DNA of 6,526 bases from JAJKIP01 sp040509055 (GTDB taxonomy: Bacteria > Bacteroidota > Bacteroidia > Chitinophagales > Chitinophagaceae): the NCBI GenBank assembly GCA_040509055.1, contig JBEVLT010000418.1, forward strand, positions 1-6,526, given 5' to 3'. Both the position numbers and the translations under genes were made by a program. The first letter of the stretch is position 1. Each line of letters starts with the position of its first letter. The notes beneath the pieces were generated by a model. That model was not told where the DNA came from. It made no database searches and saw only the letters and a list, made by a program, of their open reading frames with translations. Shown piece after piece: positions 1 through 5,266 of the stretch.

Positions 1-10
1 ATAGTTTCCG

Positions 11-49
11 GTATCCGGGGTATTTGCTGATAGGAATTACCCCGGATAC
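11..49 (-). terminator. Perfect 12-bp hairpin after the acyl-CoA dehydrogenase stop
   Basis: Arms GTATCCGGGGTA (11-22) and TACCCCGGATAC (38-49) are exact reverse complements around a 15-nt loop. The stem begins directly next to the TAA stop of the dehydrogenase (50-52), so a terminator or 3'-end stabilising hairpin is the natural reading. There is no clear U-tract after the stem on the minus strand (it reads CGGAAACTAT). It is therefore not a textbook intrinsic terminator, and it could also serve a convergent gene left of the window. Confidence 0.6.
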
Positions 50-1189
50 TTATTTCAGCACCTCTCTTGATATCACCACTTTTTGTATCTCGCTCGTTCC
101 CTCACCGATCGTACACAGTTTCGAATCGCGGTAATATTTTTCCACCGGGAAATCTTTGGTATAGCCATAGCCGCCAAAGATCTGCACGGCATCGGTAGCC
201 ACTTTTACCGCCACCTCGCTGGCATAGTATTTTGCCATGGCGCCGGCCTTTGTCACTCCTTCGCCGCGGTGCTTCAGATCGCAGGCCTGCAGGGTGAGCA
301 GGTCGGCTGCCGCAATCTCGGTGGCCATATCCGCCAGCTTGAAAGAGATACCCTGGAAATTGGCGATCGGCTGGTCGAACTGGTGACGCTCTTTGGAATA
401 TTGTACCGCAGCTTCATAAGCGCCTTTGGCAATGCCCAGCGACAGGGAAGCGATGGAGATACGTCCGCCGTCCAGTATTTTCAGCGATTGTTTGAAACCG
501 TCTCCTACTCCACCCAGGCGGTTGGCATCCGGTATGCGGCAATTGTCAAAGATCATTTCCGCGGTTTCGCTGGCCCGCATACCCAGTTTGTTTTCTTTCT
601 TGCCGCCGCTGAAACCGGCCGTGCCCCTCTCTACGATAAATGCTGTGGCATTGCTTTTTGCCCTCGGTTCGCCGGTGCGGCAGATTACTACCGCCACGTC
701 GCCGCTTTTGCCATGGGTGATCCAGTTTTTGGTGCCATTGAGCACCCACTCGTCCCCCTCTTTTACAGCCGTTGTTTTCATGTTGCCGGCATCGCTGCCG
801 GTGCCGGGCTCGGTGAGGCCCCAGGCGCCGATCCATTCGGCAGTAGCCAGTTTGGGTAAATATTTTTTCTTTTGCTCTTCGTTGCCAAACGTGAGGATAT
901 GACCAGTGCACAGGGAGTTGTGCGCCGCCAGGCTAAGCCCAACGGACCCGCATACTTTAGCGATCTCTTCGATAATGGCCTTGTATTCAAAATAGGAAAG
1001 ACCGGCGCCGCCGTATTCCTCCGGCACCAGCACGCCCATCAGCCCCAGCTGCCCCATTGCTTTGAAAACGGCTACCGGGAACTCCTGGGTTTCATCCCAC
1101 TCCATCACATGCGGACGGATATGTTGCCGGGCAAAATCGCGGGCGGTCTGGGCTACCTGTTGGGTCAGTTCGGAGGTCTGGAAATTCAT
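50..1189 (-). CDS. Acyl-CoA dehydrogenase, short/medium-chain type
   Basis: This 379-residue flavoenzyme would catalyse the first step of beta-oxidation, the FAD-dependent alpha,beta-dehydrogenation of an acyl-CoA, passing electrons to electron-transfer flavoprotein in the cytoplasm. Seen in the sequence: an N-terminal helical domain (about 1-120), the flavin-contacting motif GLTEPGTGSD at 124-133 in the middle beta domain, RHQFDQPIANFQ at 268-279, and the second family signature at 336-355 (QIFGGYGY...YYRD), which fits fully. The likely catalytic base is Glu363 in IGEGTSEIQ. That C-terminal position is typical of short- and medium-chain enzymes, whereas isovaleryl-CoA and long-chain enzymes carry the base on another helix, so butyryl-CoA-like substrates are favoured (inference). 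Length is normal for the family. The start is an ATG with an A/T-rich upstream and no Shine-Dalgarno. The gene stands alone, with a hairpin right after the TAA stop and an unusual structured region upstream. The exact acyl substrate cannot be told. Confidence 0.95.
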   Translation of the reverse strand: MNFQTSELTQQVAQTARDFARQHIRPHVMEWDETQEFPVAVFKAMGQLGLMGVLVPEEYGGAGLSYFEYKAIIEEIAKVCGSVGLSLAAHNSLCTGHILTFGNEEQKKKYLPKLATAEWIGAWGLTEPGTGSDAGNMKTTAVKEGDEWVLNGTKNWITHGKSGDVAVVICRTGEPRAKSNATAFIVERGTAGFSGGKKENKLGMRASETAEMIFDNCRIPDANRLGGVGDGFKQSLKILDGGRISIASLSLGIAKGAYEAAVQYSKERHQFDQPIANFQGISFKLADMATEIAAADLLTLQACDLKHRGEGVTKAGAMAKYYASEVAVKVATDAVQIFGGYGYTKDFPVEKYYRDSKLCTIGEGTSEIQKVVISREVLK

Positions 1190-1222
1190 AAATCAACAAT
1201 CATTGATGGGTGGATAAGAACA

Positions 1223-1277
1223 GTGCCACGCTGTCCCGATACCGGCAAGCTTCGTATCTGAAGGGACAGCATGGCAC
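1223..1277. repeat. Long imperfect inverted repeat upstream of the dehydrogenase
   Basis: Left arm GTGCCACGCTGTCCC (1223-1237) pairs with right arm GGGACAGCATGGCAC (1263-1277), 14 of 15 positions complementary, and the mismatch can be a wobble pair on one strand. The stem continues inwards with GATAC (1238-1242) against GTATC (1254-1258) after a 4-nt bulge TGAA (1259-1262), leaving an 11-nt loop with AAGCTT. In all about 20 paired positions. It sits 33 bp upstream of the dehydrogenase start and about 90 bp after the end of the MBL-fold gene. It may be a leader structure, a terminator for read-through, or a protein-binding site. No flanking U-tract is seen. Confidence 0.7.
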
Positions 1278-1338
1278 ATCGTCCTAAGATCATGACAAGC
1301 AATCGTACTAAAACACATGCAAGATAAATGATTTTCTA

Positions 1339-1346
1339 CAAAACTA
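1339..1346 (-). promoter_or_regulatory. Candidate Bacteroidota -7 element for the dehydrogenase gene
   Basis: On the minus strand this reads TAGTTTTG, matching TAnnTTTG. It would give a leader of roughly 140 nt to the dehydrogenase ATG at 1189, including the long hairpin at 1223-1277. No TTTG box is found at the -33 position, so support is partial. The element shares bases with the 22-bp palindrome. Confidence 0.35.
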
Positions 1347-1361
1347 ACAAGTGTTAGTTTT
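1340..1361. promoter_or_regulatory. Perfect 22-bp palindrome: operator or AT-rich terminator
   Basis: AAAACTAACA-AG-TGTTAGTTTT is an exact inverted repeat with 10-bp arms and a 2-bp centre. Two readings are open. It lies 8 bp after the stop of the MBL-fold hydrolase gene, so it could act as an AT-rich terminator, though a 2-nt loop would need the inner pairs to open. Its geometry also resembles dyad operators bound by TetR-type homodimers, and it overlaps a candidate -7 promoter element for the dehydrogenase (1339-1346). TetR-family control of acyl-CoA dehydrogenase genes is common in bacteria. No regulator gene is in the window. Confidence 0.55.
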
Positions 1362-1369
1362 AGATAGTT

Positions 1370-2146
1370 TTACACATCGATCGCCAGGCCGTCGTATGCC
1401 AGGTGCATACCCGCGGGCAGCTCCCTTTCCACCTCTGCATGGCGACCCAGCTGGTGCGACACATGGGTAAAATAGGCAGCCGGTATCTCCAGCTCCTGTA
1501 CCAGCGCAATCGCCTGCTCCAGGCTGAAATGAGAAATATGCGGCAACCGGCGCAGCGCATTGAGCACGATCACCTGGCTGCCCCTGATCTTTTCCTTTTC
1601 CGCGTCTTCGATACGGTTGGCGTCGGTGATGTAGGTAAACGGACCAAAGCGAAATCCCATCACCGGCATTTTGAGGTGCCAGACGGGTACGGGCAGGATG
1701 GAAATATCGCCCACCGCAAACGGTTTTTTTGTAATCGTATGCAGGTTCAGCTGCGGTATGCCCGGGTATTGGGCATCGGCAAAGGCATAATAAAAATCCC
1801 GCCGCACCGCCTCCTCGGTCAGCGGATCGGCATATACATCCATCGGCCGCCTGGCGAAATAATTATAAGCCCGGATATCATCCAGCCCGGCCATATGATC
1901 CTTGTGCGAATGGGTGAGGACCACCGCATCCAGGTGCCGGACATGCTCCCGCAGCATCTGGTAACGGAAGTCGGGACCTGTATCCACCACCAGGGTGGTT
2001 GTTGAAGATTGCACAAGGATGCTGGAACGGAGCCGTTTGTCTTTCCGGTCGGGTGAGGTGCATACTTCACAATCGCACCCGATCATCGGAACACCGCTGC
2101 TGGTGCCGGTACCAAGGAATGTTATTTTCAGCGAAGGATAGCTCAC
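1370..2146 (-). CDS. PhnP-like MBL-fold metal-dependent hydrolase
   Basis: A 258-residue metallo-beta-lactamase-fold protein of the PhnP type, whose best-known member is a cyclic phosphodiesterase of phosphonate breakdown. Seen: FLGTGTSSGVP at the N-terminus, the metal motif THSHKDH giving His79, His81, Asp83 and His84, then His157, Asp175 (ITDAN) and His228. A second, structural zinc site typical of PhnP is also present: Cys24, Cys26, Cys29 (GCDCEVC) and His231. The spacing agrees with my memory of the E. coli PhnP ligand sets at a constant +3 offset for the first ligands. The start is GTG: it keeps the conserved LGTGTSSG stretch, and the next Met (residue 21) would cut it off. No other phosphonate gene is nearby, so the substrate is open; phosphodiester hydrolysis is inferred. 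It lies 77 bp downstream of the 93-aa gene, in the same direction. Confidence 0.9.
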   Translation of the reverse strand: MSYPSLKITFLGTGTSSGVPMIGCDCEVCTSPDRKDKRLRSSILVQSSTTTLVVDTGPDFRYQMLREHVRHLDAVVLTHSHKDHMAGLDDIRAYNYFARRPMDVYADPLTEEAVRRDFYYAFADAQYPGIPQLNLHTITKKPFAVGDISILPVPVWHLKMPVMGFRFGPFTYITDANRIEDAEKEKIRGSQVIVLNALRRLPHISHFSLEQAIALVQELEIPAAYFTHVSHQLGRHAEVERELPAGMHLAYDGLAIDV

Positions 2147-2150
2147 CTTA

Positions 2151-2158
2151 CAAATGTA
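2151..2158 (-). promoter_or_regulatory. Candidate -7 element directly upstream of the PhnP-like gene
   Basis: The minus strand reads TACATTTG, an exact TAnnTTTG match, ending only 4 nt before the GTG start. Transcription from it would begin at or next to the start codon, giving a leaderless or nearly leaderless mRNA. No TTTG -33 box is apparent. It may be coincidental if the gene is read from the promoter of the 93-aa gene. Confidence 0.4.
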
Positions 2159-2223
2159 GAGGCGAAAACACAGAAGCCGGCCGCAGTCGTTTAATTTTTT
2201 TAGGCAGGCATTGCCGGGAAGAG

Positions 2224-2505
2224 TTAGTTACCGTTCTCCTCCGTTTCCAGCCGCGAGAGGATGTCCGCATAGATCTTTTTCAGGTCATCGGGAAGGGCAT
2301 CCGGGTTCACATCCAGCTGGGGAATCAGGTCGATGAGGGTATTGATCCGGCCCTCGGTTTGCAGGAACTTATTGAGCACCACCACTTTCTTCGATTCGAG
2401 GATACAATAGCCACTTTGAAAAGTACCCCGCTCGTACCGCAGCACATAGCCCGACAGTTCCGTGATCGCCTCCAGCTTGTCCAATGTGGTCTGTGTATAC
2501 TTCAT
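2224..2505 (-). CDS. Small conserved-looking protein of unknown function (93 aa)
   Basis: I do not recognise a named family, though small proteins of this style occur in Bacteroidota genomes. The chosen start, MKYTQTTLDK, drops nine upstream residues that are encoded by heptad-repeat DNA. What can be seen: an N-terminal amphipathic helix (about 5-18), a beta-rich middle (YVLRYERGTFQSGYCILESKKVVV in two pieces, about 20-44, with one Cys at 34), then a second helical part (50-90) ending in an acidic tail. No signal peptide or membrane segment is present, so it is probably cytoplasmic. A -7 type promoter lies about 38 bp upstream, and the PhnP-like gene follows 77 bp downstream in the same direction, so the two may be co-expressed. 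Function cannot be assigned. Confidence 0.8.
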   Translation of the reverse strand: MKYTQTTLDKLEAITELSGYVLRYERGTFQSGYCILESKKVVVLNKFLQTEGRINTLIDLIPQLDVNPDALPDDLKKIYADILSRLETEENGN

Positions 2506-2506
2506 A

Positions 2507-2534
2507 GTCAATGGTGAGTAATGAATGGTCAATA
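2507..2534. repeat. Four degenerate 7-bp tandem repeats
   Basis: Units on the plus strand are GTCAATG, GTGAGTA, ATGAATG and GTCAATA. They lie between the 93-aa gene start and its putative promoter. The copies differ from one another but hold a strict 7-bp register. Confidence 0.6.
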
Positions 2535-2542
2535 AACCGACA

Positions 2543-2550
2543 CAAAATTA
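2543..2550 (-). promoter_or_regulatory. Candidate -7 element for the 93-aa gene
   Basis: The minus strand reads TAATTTTG, an exact TAnnTTTG match, placing the transcript start roughly 30 nt before the ATG at 2505. No TTTG at the usual -33 spacing. The leader would be made mostly of the heptad repeats at 2507-2534. Confidence 0.45.
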
Positions 2551-2565
2551 GCAGTCTGCCGGCAA

Positions 2566-2584
2566 GGCAGGGGGCTGCCCTGTT
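2566..2584 (-). terminator. Weak GC-rich hairpin downstream of porX
   Basis: GGCAG (2566-2570) can pair with CTGCC (2575-2579), or CAGGG (2568-2572) with CCCTG (2578-2582). The stem is only 5 bp and no U-tract follows on the minus strand, so a terminator role for porX is tentative. Confidence 0.25.
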
Positions 2585-2600
2585 AATACTTTTCCACAGT

Positions 2601-2635
2601 CATTCACCCGTTCACACCTGACTATTCACTACTTC
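2601..2635. repeat. Degenerate 7-bp tandem repeats running into the porX stop
   Basis: Units on the plus strand are CATTCAC, CCGTTCA, CACCTGA, CTATTCA and CTACTTC; the last overlaps the stop codon (TAG, 2629-2631) and final codon of porX. They are in the opposite orientation to the heptads at 2507-2534: TGACTATTCA (2619-2628) is the reverse complement of TGAATGGTCA (2522-2531) at 9 of 10 positions. Confidence 0.6.
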
Positions 2636-4185
2636 GTCACCATCCTGATCACCGGCACGATCATCTCTTCCAGGCTCACCCCGCCGTGCTGGAAGGTATT
2701 ACGGTAATAGTTCACGTAATAGTTGTAGTTGTTGGGGTAGCACAGAAATCCGTCTTCCCTCGCAAAAATGTACGATGAGTTGACGGTAGGTGAAGGCAGG
2801 CCGGCCTCGCGCGGATCGCGGAAAGCAAGCACTTCCTTCGACTCGTAGTTGAGGTTGCGCCCGTGTTTGTAACGGAGATTGGCGGTAGTTTGCTTATCAC
2901 CCACCACTTTGTACGGCGTTTTCACCCGCACACTGCCATGGTCGGTGGCCAGTACGATCCTGATATTTTTATCAGCAATCTTTTTCAATGCCTGGTGCAG
3001 GGGCGAATGCTCGAACCAGGACGTGGTAATGCTGCGATAGCTCATTTCATCGCCGGCCAGTTCTTTCAGCACTTCCATCTCCGTACGGGCATGACTAAGC
3101 ATATCCACAAAATTGTACACGATCACATTCAGGTCGTTGGTCAGCAGGTTGTGCATGTTATTGACCAGCTCCAGCCCTGCATTATTGTTCAGCACTTTGG
3201 TATACGACACTTTCAGGCCAGGATGGCCGAGGCGTTTCAGTTGTGCGCGCAGGAATTCTTCTTCGTGCAGGTTCTTCCCGCCTTCTTCGTCATCGTTCTT
3301 CCACTGCACCGGGAACTGCTTTTCGATCTCTGCCGGCAGCATCCCGGCAAAAATGGCATTCCTGGCATATTGCGTAGCCGTAGGCAGGATGCTGTAGAAG
3401 CTGTCTTCTTCCAGTATGCGGAAGCTTTCCGCAAAAATGGGCTGGATGGCCTTCCACTGGTCAAACCGCAGGTTGTCGATCAGGATAAAGAACAGCGGCG
3501 TACCTTTTTCCAGGTGGGGCAGCACTTTGAACTGCATCAGCGTATGGCTCATCACCGGGCCGCTGCTGCTGCGGGGCGATACCCACCCGGCATAATGGCG
3601 GGAAATGAATTTGAAAAACTCGGTGTTCGCTTCGCCTTTTTGGCTTTGCAGCACCTCCTGCATTTCCGGGCTGTCGCTTTTCTGCATTTCCAGTTCCCAG
3701 TACACCAGCTTCTTGTAAATGTCCATCCACTCGTTGTAATCGGGGTTGCTGTTCAACGCCATGAAGAGGTTGCGAAACTGCTGCTGGTAAGCCGTAGTGG
3801 TCTTTTCCGCCACCAGCCGTTTGTTATCGATGATCTTTTTCAGGCTTAGCCATACCTGGTTCGGGTTTACCGGCTTGATGAGGTAATCGCTGATCTGTGA
3901 ACCGATGGCTTCGTCCATCAGGTTCTCGGTCTCGTTTTTGGTAATGAGCACTACCGGCAGCGACTGGTTGATCTCTTTGATCTTAGCCAGGGTTTCCAGC
4001 CCGGTAATGCCCGGCATCGACTCATCGATCAGCACCACGTCCACCACGTTTTCCTTTACATAATCGATGGCATCGAAACCGTTGGTAAAGGTCTGCACTT
4101 CGTACCCCTTGTTTTCGAGGAATAACTTCTGCGACTGCAGGCTTTCTATTTCGTCGTCTACCCAGATAATTTTTGCTATGGCCAT
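2629..4185 (-). CDS. porX: PorX, type IX secretion response regulator with PglZ domain
   Basis: A 518-residue two-domain regulator; known PorX proteins have this length. In Porphyromonas gingivalis PorX works with the kinase PorY and controls type IX secretion genes, and its PglZ domain has been reported as a zinc-dependent phosphodiesterase acting on oligonucleotides. Seen: an N-terminal receiver domain (1-120) with Asp10-Asp11, phospho-acceptor Asp54 (LIDESMPG), Thr82 and Lys104; a helical middle (about 120-205); and a C-terminal alkaline-phosphatase-fold PglZ domain (about 206-518). Likely metal ligands are Asp237 (LIDN), Asp361 and His365 (VDMLSH), Asp415-His416 (ATDHGS) and His500 (QHGG), with the nucleophile at Thr271 or Thr269 in LPTATQ. 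All key residues are present, so it should be active. The start MAIAKIIWVDDE is chosen over one 14 codons upstream that would overlap the preceding gene. That gene, a secreted esterase, ends 14 bp upstream, so co-transcription is likely. No PorY or Por structural gene is nearby. Confidence 0.95.
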   Translation of the reverse strand: MAIAKIIWVDDEIESLQSQKLFLENKGYEVQTFTNGFDAIDYVKENVVDVVLIDESMPGITGLETLAKIKEINQSLPVVLITKNETENLMDEAIGSQISDYLIKPVNPNQVWLSLKKIIDNKRLVAEKTTTAYQQQFRNLFMALNSNPDYNEWMDIYKKLVYWELEMQKSDSPEMQEVLQSQKGEANTEFFKFISRHYAGWVSPRSSSGPVMSHTLMQFKVLPHLEKGTPLFFILIDNLRFDQWKAIQPIFAESFRILEEDSFYSILPTATQYARNAIFAGMLPAEIEKQFPVQWKNDDEEGGKNLHEEEFLRAQLKRLGHPGLKVSYTKVLNNNAGLELVNNMHNLLTNDLNVIVYNFVDMLSHARTEMEVLKELAGDEMSYRSITTSWFEHSPLHQALKKIADKNIRIVLATDHGSVRVKTPYKVVGDKQTTANLRYKHGRNLNYESKEVLAFRDPREAGLPSPTVNSSYIFAREDGFLCYPNNYNYYVNYYRNTFQHGGVSLEEMIVPVIRMVTK

Positions 4186-4199
4186 GCTGTTGTTCGTTT

Positions 4200-5174
4200 T
4201 TATTGAGCCGGTATGATCTTTATACATTCAAATCGCTGCTTGCCGGAAAAGATGAACCGGTCCACCACGCCTTTCCTGCTTTTGACAAAACGGATATCTT
4301 CGGGCATTTCTTCTTTTATAAAAAACAGGTCGCGGGCTGCAGGCTTCAGTTCGAATACTTCATACCCGGACTTGATCAGTATCCGTTCACCCTGCACAAA
4401 TACGGTAAGCGTATCTCTCTCCGGCGAAAGATACTGCCCGGCATATTCCTTCAGCGCAGCGACATCCACGGTTACGGCCTGGTAGCGAAACCGCCGCTGT
4501 GCCAGCAACCAGCTGTACAGGCTATCGTTATTATAAGTGGCCGTCCAGCTATCGTGGTTAGCATCGGGATACACCGTAAACCGTACCGACGGGTTGTACC
4601 GGCGCAATGCATTCACCATGTTTTCGGAATTCCACAACGGCACCACATCGTCTTTGGCGCCATGGAAGCACCATACGGGCATGTGGCGAAGCGTCCGGAC
4701 GGTAGTTGTATCACCACCCCCGCACACCGGTGCAATGGCGGCAAACCGTTCGGGAAATTTCATCGCCAGGTCCCAGGTGCCAAAGCCGCCCATGCTCAGC
4801 CCGGTCAGGTATACCCGGTCGGCATCTACGCGGTAGCTGCTTTTTATATCATCGAGCAGCGTTACTAACTGGTCCGGCTTCCAAGTCGTGTTTTCCCGGG
4901 CCTGTGGCGATACGATGATGAAAGGGAACTGCTTTCCCTGTGCTGCCAGCATGGGAGGGCCGTTTGCCTTTAGTTTTTCCACATCGTTCCCTCTTTCACC
5001 CGCACCATGCAGGAAGACCATCAGCGGCCAGCGCTGCAGCGTATCATCCGCATAATGATTGGGTAAATACAGCAGGTATTGTGTTTCTACCACAAACTTC
5101 TGCGCTGTTTGCTGTGCTACACCAGCCAGGCCTGCTCCTGCTGCCAGCATCCATAACAAAACTTTTCTGACCAT
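4200..5174 (-). CDS. Secreted alpha/beta-hydrolase (esterase/peptidase-like)
   Basis: A 324-residue serine hydrolase of the predicted peptidase / PHB-depolymerase-like esterase group. Residues 1-20 (MVRKVLLWML..., small-residue end GVA|Q) form a type I signal peptide, so it is exported to the periplasm or beyond. Seen: oxyanion region LHGAGERG (55-62), nucleophile Ser127 in GLSMGG, likely acid Asp175 (HGAKDDVVP) and His207 (DANHDSW), a complete triad. After residue 220 comes about 100 residues (LKEYAGQYLS... to VVDRFIF) with the pattern of the beta-rich C-terminal domain found behind beta-lactamase-like and esterase domains in Bacteroidota (DUF3471-like; inference). There is no type IX sorting domain at the C-terminus. 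The ATG at 5174 is preferred because a TTG ten codons upstream would put non-signal residues first and lies inside the promoter element. The gene ends 14 bp before porX. Natural substrate unknown. Confidence 0.85.
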   Translation of the reverse strand: MVRKVLLWMLAAGAGLAGVAQQTAQKFVVETQYLLYLPNHYADDTLQRWPLMVFLHGAGERGNDVEKLKANGPPMLAAQGKQFPFIIVSPQARENTTWKPDQLVTLLDDIKSSYRVDADRVYLTGLSMGGFGTWDLAMKFPERFAAIAPVCGGGDTTTVRTLRHMPVWCFHGAKDDVVPLWNSENMVNALRRYNPSVRFTVYPDANHDSWTATYNNDSLYSWLLAQRRFRYQAVTVDVAALKEYAGQYLSPERDTLTVFVQGERILIKSGYEVFELKPAARDLFFIKEEMPEDIRFVKSRKGVVDRFIFSGKQRFECIKIIPAQ

Positions 5175-5201
5175 ACTGCTGTTTAATTCCTCACAGTTCT
5201 T

Positions 5202-5209
5202 CAAATGTA
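5202..5209 (-). promoter_or_regulatory. Candidate -7 element for the esterase-porX unit
   Basis: The minus strand reads TACATTTG, an exact TAnnTTTG match, about 27 bp upstream of the esterase ATG. It would drive the esterase and, through the 14-bp gap, porX. No TTTG -33 box is seen. No such element is found in the esterase-porX junction itself. Confidence 0.5.
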
Positions 5210-5230
5210 CCTTTTTAACGGCAGCATTTG

Positions 5231-5238
5231 TAGATTTG
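5231..5238 (+). promoter_or_regulatory. Candidate -7 element for the HD phosphohydrolase gene
   Basis: TAGATTTG on the plus strand is an exact TAnnTTTG match 28 bp before the ATG at 5267, giving a short leader of about 22 nt. It is 21 bp from the opposing element of the esterase gene, so the two promoters are back to back and their polymerase sites overlap. No -33 TTTG at standard spacing. Confidence 0.5.
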
Positions 5239-5266
5239 CCGCCCTGCCCTCACAAAAACCGCAACA

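Noticed and set aside
83..859. Open frame of 258 codons on the plus strand, antisense to the acyl-CoA dehydrogenase
   Set aside because: It lies wholly opposite a gene with clear family signatures, its protein has no recognisable motif, and such antisense frames are expected from codon bias.
1223..1361. Inverted repeats considered as insertion-sequence ends or a miniature transposable element
   Set aside because: The two inverted repeats are unrelated in sequence, there is no target-site duplication that I can see, and no transposase fragment nearby.
1403..2005. Open frame of 200 codons on the plus strand, antisense to the PhnP-like gene
   Set aside because: The minus strand carries all expected metal ligands in order; the plus-strand frame shows no family feature.
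2191..2203. T-rich run between the 93-aa gene and the PhnP-like gene, considered as a terminator tail
   Set aside because: It is T-rich on the plus strand, where no gene ends, and only a 4-bp stem is near it.
2507..2635. Heptad repeats considered as a CRISPR array
   Set aside because: Units are 7 bp, directly adjacent, without spacers, and no cas gene is present.
2863..3849. Open frame of 328 codons on the plus strand, antisense to porX
   Set aside because: Low-complexity His/Gln/Phe-rich translation with no domain, fully inside the convincingly coding PglZ region on the other strand.
4173..4868. Open frame of 231 codons on the plus strand, antisense to the esterase gene
   Set aside because: The esterase frame has a signal peptide and full catalytic triad; the antisense frame has nothing recognisable.
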